Assembly: GCF_037975245.1 (NCBI RefSeq)
Contig: NC_092569.1
Coordinates: 17,899,501 to 17,963,500, forward strand
Reading direction: 5' to 3'
Length of the DNA: 64,000 nt
Origin: Apostichopus japonicus
Taxonomy: Eukaryota; Echinodermata; Holothuroidea; Aspidochirotida; Stichopodidae
Numbering within the stretch: the first letter of the stretch is position 1; every line of letters begins with the position of its first letter. Under the pieces are notes generated by a model. It did not search any database, was not told where the DNA came from, and saw only the letters and a program-made list of their open reading frames with translations. The position numbers and the translations under genes are program-made. Below are positions 23,313 through 36,400 of the stretch, piece after piece.

Positions 23313-23602
23313 CACACAGATATCACAGTAACTACTGTAAATCTTAAAGTTTTGTACCACAGTTAAAACTGGATCGTGTTGAAAAATTTGATAAATCGAT
23401 AGCATGTGCTATAATGATTACAATAGAAACTGAGGATATGTGTCATCACGAAATATCCCAACAACTTGATTTGTTGGAATTGCACATATCTTCAGTTCTT
23501 ACTATAATCCTAATAGCACATGCTACCGATTTATAGCACGATCCAGACTGTACTCTGGTACAAAACTTTCAAATTTTCAGTAGTAACTGTCTTCTCTGTG
23601 TG
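23313..23602. repeat. Fold-back element, unit 2
   Basis: Counterpart of the palindrome at 6690-6980, with the same arms and centre but scattered differences. It lies just right of the inserted elements, at the same relative place in the unit. Confidence 0.7.
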
Positions 23603-23674
23603 TATCGGGTGTGTGTTCAGTAAGAGTTCGGCACAGAGGGTAAAGCTGATTAGTTTTCGTGAAAAGTCATTTAC

Positions 23675-24060
23675 CAACAGATGTGTTATCTCAACGTCCA
23701 TTTTCTGACTCTAAGAGAGAAGAAAAAAAAAACATTGTTTGCCCTTCACACCGCCGAGGCTTGCGACGCGCCTGGCTTGATTTCTTTTAATAAGGCACCA
23801 GTAATAAAGAAGACAACAAAATTGTATTTTACCTTTGCTTTAGGATCGTTGGTCAGATGCCTCGTTGCCTGATCCTATTGGTTCTTTAACAACCTGCCTT
23901 ACAACATGTCAAACTAAGGACCGTCCTATTGAATATGTTACGTCGAACGGTTACGTTGACTCTATTATTCCGTTGTTCTTACAAAAAATCAGAGTCACGA
24001 AGACACGTGTGCAAGGGTTATCTTGGCGTTACTTCTCTATTTCTTATAATAATTAGAACG
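23675..24060 (+). other. Conserved exon-like block, unknown product (unit 2)
   Basis: Counterpart of 7050-7370. After the acceptor-like TTTGCTTTAG (about 23843) the frame reads SLTTCLTTCQTKDR, then YVDSIIPLFLQKIRVTKTR, then SWRYFSISYNN-stop. It holds the 26 codons that unit 1 lacks. I do not recognise the family, and coding status is uncertain. Confidence 0.3.
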
Positions 24061-24496
24061 TTCTGCTATATAATAAAATATTCAAAAGTGTCAGTATAAC
24101 ATGTATAAATGAAATTCTACGAAAAATATGTCTCACTGAAATGATTTAATCTGATAGTTATTGTGGCAAATTACATCCTTACATGAAGGTCAAAGAAAGT
24201 CAAAGTAAATGCATTGTTCAACATGGTAGTTACAGTCAATTTCATATTCAGTTTATTTGTGTTTCTCATAATAACTTTCGGAGTTCTGGTGTTTTCAATC
24301 TGAAATTTCTCTCGCCATCATGAACATATACATTTTCAAAAGGAAGGGGAATTTCGTCTCAACTGGTCTTAGGTTGCAGTTAGAGGGTAAAGAGGGAATT
24401 ATGGACCTCGTAATTGAAAAAAAAAAACATAAAAAAGAGCAGCAAGGAGCTATTTAACTGCAGACTTGTGTATTTATGAACTGTTGTAAATAACAC

Positions 24497-24751
24497 TCAA
24501 TAGCTACTTGAAAGAACGAAAGAGTAATCTAACAAGAATGTTAAGGTGGCATCTGGTAATTTTATTAGGTGGCCATATTCCCGCAACTGTAGTGAATGTA
24601 AACCGTCTGTCCATAGTGTCCCATCGACAAGAACGATATTAAATTTCAAAACAGTACAGAGAAATATTTCTGGCGATCCTTCAATGCTTGCACATAGTTC
24701 ATGTGCCCAGTCTTCACAACTTCGATATTTAATCTCTCTGCTCTCCAGCAT
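24497..24751 (-). other. Conserved minus-strand open frame, unknown product (unit 2)
   Basis: Reads CEDWAHELCASIEGSPEIF, then LVDGTLWTDGLHSLQLREYG, then a hydrophobic C-terminal stretch. It is the counterpart of 7683-8110 but open further upstream. Differences between the units do not favour silent sites, so this may be decayed or non-coding. Confidence 0.25.
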
Positions 24752-24906
24752 TGCTGTTAGCCCAATCTTCTTTGTAATTTAGCAGTTCCAGTCTTTACCT
24801 TTCTTGGGACATTAAGGTTTGCCTGCTTTAGATGGATTCATCATTGTTTTGGACTTTCTTCCTCTTTGTGAATTTGGTGGCTTTCTCTCTTCGTGTTTGT
24901 TGGATA

Positions 24907-25375
24907 TCATTGTTTATTGTTTACCCTCTTATTTGTATCCTTCTGTTTGTGATTTAGTTCTCGTTTGTAAGTAGAAATGGTGAGAATTGTAGCGTGGTTT
25001 ATAATTCTTTTATTTCTCAGATCCTTAGAGGACCCTGATAACTCACTGAACAACAACTCTTGCTCCGGAGAGCTAGTTCCTGATGTTACAGTTGTAGCTG
25101 GATTGACATCACTTGATGTTGATGACACTGTAGCATAGCTATTTCTTGATGTTTTTGTTATAGCTTGTCATATATCACTTGCTTTTGCTGATACTGTAGC
25201 TGAGCTAGTTCCTGATGTTTATGTTGTAGCTGCATGTACATCACTTGCTGGTGCTGATGCTGTATCATAGCTAGTTCTTGGTGTTTTTGTTATAACTGGA
25301 TATATATATATATATAGCTGAATAGCTATCACTAGATGTTGATGATACTGTAGCAGAACTAATTCCGGATGTTTA
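24907..25375 (-). repeat. 66-bp minisatellite and Ser/Thr-rich minus-strand frame (unit 2)
   Basis: The repeat part (25072-25375) holds about four or five copies of the 22-codon unit. On the minus strand it runs into a tail reading SSPEQELLFSELSGSSKDLR and then a Lys-rich end. The copy number is lower than in unit 1. It is compatible with a mucin-like segment of a minus-strand gene; no signal peptide exon was found. Confidence 0.45.
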
Positions 25376-25741
25376 TGTCTCATTCCATCTGTACCATACA
25401 TCAACGTTCTTAAATATTCTCCATGATAAAAGTTCTATATGGAATTGTTCCACAAATTAACAAAAATCATGTCCAATGAACTCAATACTACATCAGACCA
25501 TAATAAGTCTTCCATTCATTTGTATACCTGTATATAGTGTTAAGTAAAGTAAGATACAATGCGTATTTGCGGATTAAGTCCATTGACATGACATGTTGAT
25601 AGGAAGGTATGTTATCAAAATGTAAGACATTTTTCTCAAAACAAATTGACGTGAAGAATACAGATCCATCGTAGCTATCGCTTTATTGTTATTTTTTTCC
25701 GGTTATGCACTAAGTTTATCTGTCTGTCTTTATTTTTGTAG

Positions 25742-25919
25742 GCACGTAATAAACACGTACCTAGGAAATCCCAAAAACGAAGAGATAGCGATTTTATACT
25801 GCGCGTGTAACACTACTGTCGTAGGAACAATACTAAAGGAAACTATTGAATTTCCAAATCCAAATGTTCCAAAACATAATTTTCTTATCGACTTGATTCC
25901 TTTGGCACACAAAAAATAA
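25742..25919 (+). CDS. Terminal exon of a small conserved gene, unknown function (unit 2)
   Basis: Counterpart of 9200-9398, with the same acceptor and frame and 59 codons before TAA. It reads TYLGNPKNEEIAILYCACNT, then IEFPNPNVPKHNFLIDLIP and LAHKK. A shorter A-run near the end brings the stop seven codons earlier than in unit 1. Silent differences outnumber replacements. Confidence 0.45.
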
Positions 25920-26799
25920 GGGAATACATAAAGAAATAAGTAGTTAGTAAGAAAAAAAATGAAAGATTTAATGCTTCAAATATATGTTTGTTATAGTAAT
26001 GGCAACTACAAGTTGTTAAGGTCCTTCTTCGAAAAGAAAAATAATAAACTAGCAACAATGTATCATACCATTTGTGCCTGTTTCAAGTAGAAGGAAATAT
26101 AAAGTTAAGAATGTTCTATGGGGGAATTTTTACCGAGAGGATCAATATTGATTTTAATTTAAATACGTCGTATATATAAAATGATCAAATATTGATTTCG
26201 AATTACGAATAGAGATCTAATGAATTCAACTCTGACATTTGTTAATGTCAGGTGGATTTTAAAATTCCTATGGCTTATTTTCCATACCTCATCCCACTGC
26301 ATTGACGGGATTACAAGGAGCATGGGAGAGGAGGGGGGGGGGAGTTTCTTGCTCCCAATCTTCCCATACCTATTGTTGGCTTTGTTAAAACCAATTCGAT
26401 CGGTAATGTGGTTGGTTATGCCACAGCTATACTGACAACCCTGTGATATTGTTATACTTATTTATATGTCAATATATGTCATATTGTTTAGCTTAACGAT
26501 GCCAAGAAATAAAAACTAAATACGACGTATGGTCTTGCATCATTTCAATACCTTTTAAGGTAATAACTTGTACCGTACTGTAATGGTGCCATGAAATCTG
26601 AACATAAACCACGTGAGCTACACCGACTGCCCCTGACAGAAATACTAATATAATAATATAATATATCTAGACGAATGAGTATAAGAATGGTTGCCTACCA
26701 CCACTGTATTATCCCGGTTCATTTCGTATCAGGCTTCATTGTCGCAGTATGGATTTGACATTCATTCCAACTTTATACCGCAAGAGGTAACTTTGTACA
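25920..26799. promoter_or_regulatory. 5' flank and probable promoter region of gene B
   Basis: Matches 9399-10250, including the CACGTG E-box (about 26611) and the last 100 bp before the start codon. A run of G (about 26332-26341) is longer here than in unit 1. Confidence 0.35.
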
Positions 26800-29700
26800 A
26801 TGTTGTACTTGTTAAGAAGACATCGTGGAGGTTTAACCTCTCTGTTTCTCATCATTTTTATTTCCAGCAGCGTGTCTTCTCAAGAAGGGGTAAGTTTTTT
26901 CCTTTACTTTATATTTCACTCGTAATATCTGTCAAATAACCGTTTCGATGTTTAAGCAGTACTCAATTGATATATTTTTGATCTACAGTGCTAAACCCTC
27001 TTACACTCTTCTTTGGTGATTTGCTTGCACTTAATCGAAGAGATAAAAATATTACTTTAAACATTGTAACTAACAGTACCAATGAAGACGAATTCGACAG
27101 TCACACCTACTAGTTGTTAATTATCGTTTCGTTATTTGATTTGTCTTTATTAGTTAATTAAGCAAATAATAAATAGTGCATAGATCACATTTACCAAAGG
27201 AGCCATGTTTACATGTTAGTTACCTTAACTTCTATAACAATAACTCTGTACTAAAATATCTTACGGAATTTTTCAATTGAAGTACACGTAATCATTTTAT
27301 ATAAATTAATCTGCGAAATATCGACACACTCTGAACGGTAAATTACATTGTCGTTGAAAATGAGAAGATACGGACTGTCTTTTCCTAGCTGCGATTTGTA
27401 CTAGTCTGCTTAAATTATTGCGCATTATTCTGTAAGTTGTAGAAACGTAATATTTTGACAGACATGAAGGAATTAAAAATAATATTTCAATAGTAAAATA
27501 ACATACATCATCATCAACCGATTAAGTCACACTTTATGGATGTCAATTTAAAGCTTCGCTATTTGATTTTTCTCTATTCGTTAAGCAAATAGTAGTATAG
27601 AACACATTTACCAACTGGTATATTTTTCTATCATTCCCTAAATTCCTTAAATAATGACTTTGTTAAAAAAAGCTCAGACGGATTCCATAATCGAAGTACA
27701 AATAATTACTTTATATAAAGTTATAAGTATAATTAGTATTAGTATAGTTAAAGTATAATCTGCAAAACTGATACACATTTTGAACTGTAAAATACATTGT
27801 CATTGAAAATAAAAACATACGGAGTATCTTTCGTTAGCTTCGTTTTGTAATTAGTATGTTTATTTTAAATATTTATCGAACACACAACGTTTACGACATA
27901 AGATTCATTCTTAGAATTATATCTTCTTTAAATCAAAATTGAACAAATGACAAAAGGTTCTTTATCAGTTTTGTGTGATTGCTTCATCAATAAATTGCCC
28001 TCGTCTTGAAAATCCCGATCCGAATCATACTTGAACTGAATATGGGAAGCTTAGACTTTTCATAGGAAACATTTTGCAACAGTATTTCTGAATTGTTCAT
28101 TTAATATGTTGATTTCAACATATCCAAATGTCGCTATCATATATTAAATATTCAGCGAAAAAGAAATCATGGCTACGCAGATTTAGTTTGCTAAAATTTA
28201 CTAACCAGTTAGTAAAAAGAGAACGAAAAGCAACTGCACATTTTCTGTCCGTCATTTATAGATATCGAAGGTTCAGTCGGTGTAATTTTAAATAGGTATT
28301 TGAGAATATTCAGCTTTGATGAACATCTGCCTTCTTGAAAATTTTAGCATTATTTTATAAACACACAGTGGATATGAAATGGCCATTTCGTGGAGTGTCA
28401 CTTGTTTGTTTAAGGAAACATATCATTCTGGAACAATAGTCTGTTCTGTCTCTGAGAACGCAGTATAATAGTTGATTGTGTCCCTCAAATTCTACTTTAT
28501 TGGAAAATCATGATAACGTACCGTAGTAGTTAAAGACTTATTATTATTATTGTGAAAAAAAAAAACTGTTTGGGAAAAAAGTCATTACGCAGGATGCCAA
28601 CTATTGAACTTATATATTTGTTGGAATATCATGATGATGTACAGAAGTAGTTAAAGACTTTCTATTATTGTGTCAACAATTCTATTGGAAAGTCATTACG
28701 CAGGATGTCAACTCTTTCTCCTCAAATCAAGTCTAAGTTTGAATAGATAAATTAAGTCAACTTCCATTCATGAACAGTTCCTTAAGTTGCAAGACAATTG
28801 ATAAATGCCCATCTTTTACATTTGTTTAAGATGGCCATAAAGCGTTCTTTGATCTGACAAAGAGCTTAGCGTATTGTGTACATTTTGTTCTTTGTAACAT
28901 CAAAATGCGTTTGTTTTTTTGGTGTAACCAAAATGTTTAATTTGCCTTTCCTTAGAATGTAATGCTTCGTAAGCGCTAAAGATGCATAGTCGATACAATT
29001 TAAATATTTCCGTACACTAAATACCCTGTCGACTTAATTAAGTACTTAACTAGTGAAAATTATTAAGTTTGTGTACTCAATTAATATGAATGAACGATTA
29101 CAATGAAGTAAGTTAAAAGATATACTGACTTTACTCATCAAAACGTTGCTGTTGTAAGAATTGTCAATTGAGTTAATCGCTGATGTCGTTGTCGGTTCTT
29201 TTAGGAAAAGAACCCTCACTTTTATCGAAATTCGCTGTAGTAAAAATTGAATTTGCTTTATATATACCATATTTATCAATTGCGCTATACATACCAAATA
29301 TATTTATCATCGTTGTAAGAATAATACCAGTGTTGTAAGAAATGGCTGTTTATCATTTATCAATTGCTGTTGAAAGGTGTACCATTGGCCGTTGTAAGGA
29401 TTGTCAATTGATTTAATCGTTGATGTCGTGGTCGGCTCTTTTAGGGAAATATATTTTTGTTTTTGAATTTGTTTCCATTAATAGGCACTATCATTTAATG
29501 TGTGTAAAAGTAACATTTTTTTCTTCATTTCCAATATAAATAAAAAGTGCCGTTTTATCGAAACTCGTGATTACATAATGCAGAGGTGAAATTTGAAAAG
29601 TAATATTTGATGAACAATTTTCATGTGAATCAATTAAAATACATAAAGCACTAGAAAAATATGTTATTTTAAGGGTTCACACGTTTCTTTCATAAAATTA

Positions 29701-32700
29701 TATTTTCTACAAAAATATAAATATCGAACAGAATACAATTTTTTTTTAAACAATTAAGACGTACAAAGAACTATTAAGACGTATTAAAACCTAATGGAAA
29801 TAGAGTAAATGCTCATTTTCTAGAAGTAATTAATTGGTTCAAAACAACCTAAATGTATGAGACATTAAACCCAAACAAAATATTCCCAACATTTTTAAAG
29901 ACAATTTCAAAATTAAACTTTCATCGGTTTGTGTTTTGTTCTGTGGGAAATGCCATTTTTATTGGGTTACTGTTAATCTTCAAAGTTCATCTCAATTGAG
30001 GGAGCAGCTATCTACCGATACAGATAAACGACTGAGTCAATAAGTCTTTTTTAACTTGTCCTAAAATAACAGGCAGCTATGTGAAATATTGTAATTGATA
30101 TATGATAAAATAAAATACAAATTGTGACTTATCTTTCCAGAGGACAATGTAAAATAAATATTTGTAACGTTGTCAAACTTTACTATATAGTAGTGTACTG
30201 TATTTATTGGACAATCATTTTATTTAATTATTTTGGCCTTATTTTAGTCGGAACGTCAAAGGAGCGTTAGTGACTACGGAGACCAAACGTGAAGTAAGTG
30301 TATTTTTGAATGTTTAAACCTTTAAAACGTTAACGACATTTTTCCTGTAACATTCACTGCCTCAAACGCAAGTGAACCTCCACAGAAGATAGAAAATCAT
30401 AGTCTTATATTTTAAAGACAACTATATCATCACATTTGGAGAATTTCCAAACAATTATGAAAGTATATGATGGAGAAATCGTTTGGATCGTAAAAGTCAT
30501 CAAATGTTGTTAACATAACGATTGAAAATAAAATAAGAGCTTTGCAACTTCAAATATTGACCGTCTTTAAATACGATTTTTGATAGACTTACCAAATATT
30601 GCACGGAATGACTTCATTTAAAAAGAAAACTTTAACATTAGAAACTGTTTGAAATAATACAAACCAGTATTTAATAGTAACTAGATATTAAAATCACATC
30701 TACCTAATTGCTATGCCACATTTTTATACTGTGGTCAGGAAATGAAGCAAATGGGTGTGACGATTAGAAAAGTAACCACTGAAGGTAGGCTATTCGATCT
30801 CGGTTTCTCATGCAATTGTCTCCGCATTTATGAAATAAAAACAAACTATTGTTAAAATCTCTTAGCTTGATGTGAGGTATGCTTATGGTGTGATACATTA
30901 TCCTTTTAGCGTCATATTTCTTCCTCTACCAACGTGCTGAATACCCACGAGACTGCCACGAAGTGCTAAGCCAATGTCCATCGTCTCGAAACGATGGCGT
31001 TTACGCCATCAAACCAGACGGCTATCCTGAACCTTTTGAAGTATATTGTAACAACAGTCTAGGTGATGGTGGATGGACGGTAGGTGTTGTATTGTATACT
31101 ATGAATATTGTATTTCCATTGCAAGATTTGTCACGACACAATTGAAATTATTCTTGTTACAATAATTCAATGCTCATACTACATAACTTTTTATATTAAA
31201 ATGATGTAATAATATATAGTTTGATGTTACACAGTGGGCTCGGCAAGCTTTACACAATATTTATGTCTTCCAAGGAGAAGTTGGTCGAATCATCTGTCAT
31301 GCTCCTTCGTAAAAGCAGCCGAACCATACTTAAATTCCAACATGGTTTTCCAATACGTTTTAATACTTTCCACATATTCCTGACTTATATAAGAATTTTA
31401 TTTTGACGAAAGATAACGCAACTCATATATTGGTAATATTTATTTAGTATTCGCTTAAATATTTTTTTGATCATTTGTTGTGATTAGTAAGTTATTTTTA
31501 TTTGTTTTTATTATCTCATTCTTCTCTTCCTGCAGGTTGCTTGTTCCATGTTTCAGTACAGTTTGCGTTTTTTTTTCGTTTCTCACTAGTCTTACAGGGA
31601 ATAGCTGACGGTCTTGAAATTCAATCAGTTTGATATTTCGATCTCTCAAATGATTCCAACAGGTCATACAGAGACGAAAGGATAGTTCAATCAACTTCAA
31701 TCGTACGTGGGACGAATATGAAAATGGTTTTGGCTTTCTTTCTCATGAATTTTGGCTCGGCAATGAGAAAATATCCTACATCACCAATCAGAGGAAATAT
31801 CAGCTACGCATGGATCTAACTACAGCTTTCGGTTTGTCATTCTTCGTGACGTATGAATCTTTCCGCATCAGTGACAGCTTCAGTCATAACAAACTGGTTA
31901 GCACTGGAGGGTATATCGGAGCAGCAGGTGGGTTATTAAACTGATAAACTTCTTAAATGGACACATTTCTCGCCCGAACTGAAATGTAATATGCTTAAAC
32001 AGTGAAATTAAAATATTGCAATTATTGCTGTTCACACATGTTTCAAATATTTGATAATATTAACATGTTTGACCTGCGGTGTGATACAGAGCGGGAATAT
32101 TCCGCTTACTAACGATATGCTTCTCAGCCTCAACCAAGCTGACACACATGTCATAAACAAAGATATCTTTAGAAGAATGATTTCGTTGTTATACTTAATA
32201 TTCATTTTGCAGCATCTAACTTTTGCAGCATCTAAATTTTCTTTCATGAGCACTTGTTGGGCCTTGCTATCAAGCACTCAGCTCAGACGTGGTTTCTTCA
32301 TAAATCGATGTACTTTGTTTATCTAGTAAGGGCAGAGAACGGTTGCTACTTATTTCATTGGTTTATTTAGATATGTCATTAAAGCTGTGAAGCAAATTTC
32401 GAATTTTTATACAATATCAAATAATAATTTATGAACATGATGTGTTATTGAGATGATGGATCATCAGACACTTTGCATAAAGCTTTCCTTTTTTTTGTCT
32501 GAACTTAATCGTCATTCCTATTCCAGACACATACTTCGAGTGGTGTCCCACCAACAAGGTTCTCAACAGGTGTAAATGCGAAGGTTCATGCGCCGATCCT
32601 ACATGTACTGAATCATGCTCTAGTACACCCACTTGCGTTTGTCCCGATGGGTTCTTGATGGACGGGGAAGGTTGTTTACCTAGAGAGGAATGTGGTTGCT

Positions 32701-35700
32701 TCATAGAGGAAGCAAAGAACCACCAAGGAGTAGTCCTAGCGGTAAGATGTCATTTCCTAAATGTTTACGTATCAAACTAATGTATACTTAGGAGAAAAGC
32801 CGGAACTAAACAGTTGGTATGGTGCTTGAAATGATTAACTTAAACCGTCAAATCTTTACTATACAGCTGCTCTAATTTTAATGGAGGAATGTTATTGCTA
32901 TTGCACTGCTCATTATGCCTCGACATAAAACATTGAGTATTCCCATTGAAGGATACTAGTCATGTATCTACTTGAAAACGCTTACCGCTTTATCTCCTTA
33001 GGAAGGTGAAGTATATGTGAACCCTTCTTGTACTAAGCGATGTTCTTGCAGTAGTGGTCTGTTGAGCTGTGACGATACATACCGGTGCAGTCCCAATGGT
33101 AACTGTGAGAAACGACAACGCATATTACAGTGTTACTGTAACACAGGGTACACGGGCGATGGACTCCTGTGTACTCAAGCCACTACCACCGACTGTGGTA
33201 GATTGAGAGGAGAAATATCGAATCGCAAGCAAAATATACAACCAGCTGGGTGGACATCTGCACCATTTCAGGTCACGTGCGATGTCACAGATGGAGGAGG
33301 CTGGTTGGTATGTCATTCATCGTCTACTTAAATTTTCGTTATTTTAAGGATAAATATTGGTAACGTTCCATTCACTTAAATTTCATAGCCATTATTGTAC
33401 TTCTCATCAGTTTCAATGCTGATTATAGTAGGTAATGTAGTGGTCCATCTGGACGCTATAAGATATTCAATCTCACCATAAAAGGTTGTTGACATCGAAA
33501 CTTAGTCTGGAAAGTTTCCTGTTTTAATGTAGGGAACTGGGGTAGTGGAGTTGAGAATCTTTCAAGTTGATTGGTTTTCGTTTCCAGTATCGTGGAAGAC
33601 TTTTCTGATTTGAATAACTCAGTCATTTTACCATAATTATTGTTTAAAGTAAGTCCAGATTATATATTCGAGCAAACTAGAGAGTCATGTTTATTTCGCC
33701 CTATATAGACGATAATAAGAGCGATTGATTAATGGAGTTCTATTTACAATGTACAATTCTAGTTGCTTTTGACATGTATTTTTCGTTCTTATTTGAAAAG
33801 TAACATTATTGCGTGAAGAGATTTTTAAATCGAAATTCGATCCTAAATTCATTTCTTCATATTCATGTAAAATACAAGCTCCACTTCTACCGTCCGAGAA
33901 GCAATGAGTTTTGCATCTGAATTAATACCAAGTTTATGAAAATTATGATTACCCTTGCAGCGAATAGTTACCGTTTATTCCTTTACAAATATTTACTACC
34001 AGATTAATGTTGATAACAAGCTTTTTCAATCATTAAGTCCTTTTTCTTTTAATTACTTAACTTACAGGTTTTTCAACGCCGTGTTGATAGTAGTGTTGAC
34101 TTTTACTTATACTGGGACGATTACAAAGATGGTTTTGGCGACGTCGATGGAAATTTCTGGCTTGGAAATGACAAACTTGCAGCGTTGACGAGCCAAACCC
34201 AATATGAACTAAGAATAGACTTTGTTTCTAAATCTGGAAAACATTACTATGCAAAGTACAGTTCCTTCAACGTAGGCAATGAGGAAACTAATTACTTACT
34301 CAGCGTCAGTGGTTATGACTCTTCCAGTACAGTAGGTGAGTTCTTCTTCTTCTTTCCCAACTACATTTTATGATCTGATGTGTCTGGTACGTACTTCTTT
34401 CAGCGGTTATGAAATATGAAAAATGCGTAATCACCATTTACTAGTAACAATGTGATTAGCCGTTTAAGGTCTGCAGTTTTGGCATATTCGACTATAGACT
34501 TGATCTACATTCAAATCATTTTTGGAAAGTTACCACAAGCTAGAAGCTTTAAAGATAGACAGAGGAAACTAATATTAACATGTCATAGTACGTAACAACG
34601 TCAATTCAACATGAATTAACTGTATAGAGATGACTTGATGTATACAAGATCTTTCGGATATCGGATAAACCTCTTAGATATTTATTTTAAATGTAACTGT
34701 TCGTCGTAGATTCTCACCACATCCAATCTACCAGGTTCGACATATGTAATATGTTTTTAGCATGCCGTAACGTTCCAGTGTATATGACATTAAATACCAA
34801 CTTTAGGTGTGAAGTAAAATACATAGAGCAACTTAAATGTATAACAAATTGTTGATATGAAATATTCTTTATGTGATTGGGAGAACATTGTAATTTGATT
34901 TTGTAACGGCTGCAACCTGTCACTTTGATTTAGTTTTCAGATTTTCAGAAAATAAATCATAAAACAATAGTCTAGCAATATCATATTCCAAAATGTTATA
35001 CTATGGATTCACAATGGTTAACTAAAGCATAATGATTATCAAGAGAGATAGGAGTTATTCATTTTGGAAATATCCAGAATGGTATAATTGATAACTTAAA
35101 CCCGAAAGGAAATAAATACAAACTGGGTCAATGTCATACAGTCATTGTTATGCAGAACAATTATAATATATAAAGTTAATAATTTCATTTAGTTTGATAT
35201 AATGAACGAAATGCAAACACTTATTCAATCAACTGTTTTATGTTAAGTACCTCCACTGGCTCATGCCGATAGCTAAGGGTCAGTTTTTTTCCCTACCAAA
35301 TATTAGTGCTATGACAAATATTGGAGCAAAATAACAGTCAATATGTACACGCATCATATCTTCTCTATTACCATTACTTATACAAAAATGCTGAGATGTA
35401 TGCACGATAACATGTTTAGACCTGTCATAATATCACACAATAACTCATACAGAGTGCAGCTCCTGGTTACAAAAAACTAGACAAAGGTATTAAGAGCAAA
35501 ACTATCAGATTTTTGTAAGAGACTAATTAAGAGCTCCATGAACCCCCTTTTCTCCTTACCTAGGTTACAACGCTATGGATGATATCAACGGTGCTGAATT
35601 CTCTACACGAGATGAGGACAACGACGACTATACTAGTTTAGACCTAACCGAATATTTTACTAGCGGATGGTGGCACGATGATTATTATAACTATGATTCT

Positions 35701-35844
35701 TCTTCTTATTACTATTATTATGCTGATTATGATTGTGACCTCAATGCACCGTACACTGGATCTTATACCATCTATTGGGATCAGTTCCCTGGCGGAAAAA
35801 AAAACATAAGGTCAACAGAAATGAAAATACGACCTCGAATCTGA
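26800..35844 (+). CDS. Gene B: FReD-TIL-EGF-FReD paralogue of gene A, with an in-frame TGA in exon 2
   Basis: The exons are 26800-26889, 30248-30293, 30910-31079, 31663-31927, 32527-32741, 33002-33307, 34068-34335 and 35564-35844. Exons 1-7 have the same lengths as in gene A, and exon 8 is 42 nt longer. Exon 2 has TGA at 30290-30292 (codon 45) where gene A has TTG. Skipping this exon shifts the frame, so B is either recently inactivated, uses another first exon, or carries an assembly error. The rest is open: 547 codons in all. It encodes the signal peptide, partial fibrinogen, TIL, VWC/EGF and second fibrinogen domains as in A. Exon 4 agrees at 79 of 88 residues and exon 7 at 84 of 89. The middle of exon 8 does not align: it is acidic and Tyr-rich (DEDNDD, SSSYYYYYADYDC), and the usual loop Cys before the Trp pair is lost as in A. 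Confidence 0.85.
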
Positions 35845-36400
35845 TGAAATGTCGAAGAAACCAAGCAAACAAAGTGCACAAAATACACCGTGAATGTTTT
35901 TTCGTCCGAATACCGTTACCACTTATACTGTGAATAACTAATTCAAAATTGATTCCCTAATAGAAATGATTTAGTAAATAAAGTCCATCCTACTATATGG
36001 ATTCGTAATCTTCAAATATTCCATACGTTCGCTGGCCAGATTAATCCAGATAACAATAAACTACCTGGACAAAAAAGAAGAGTTGGCGATGTTATGTAAT
36101 TACAGACACGCTTGAAGACTGATAGAACCAGAATGGAATTTTCGAAATACTCTGACTATATTGTAGATTTCAGATAAATCAGTATTCTCACTGGAAAAAG
36201 AAAATGCATTGTAAACACTTGTGAACCACTGTGGATAACGATTTCAAAACGCTGAAATATTTTGGATAGAGACTTGACAAAACTGAATAATCAAAACTTT
36301 GACATAATATGAAATATATGTTAAAATAAATATGCATGAACAAATAAGAAATAAAGTATGCTGCATTGTTGTCTTTTTACTATTAAAACGTCCACATATT
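35845..36400 (+). promoter_or_regulatory. 3' UTR of gene B with poly(A) signals
   Basis: Matches the gene A 3' UTR, ending in an AATAAA cluster at about 36325-36355. The exact cleavage site is not determined. Confidence 0.5.
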
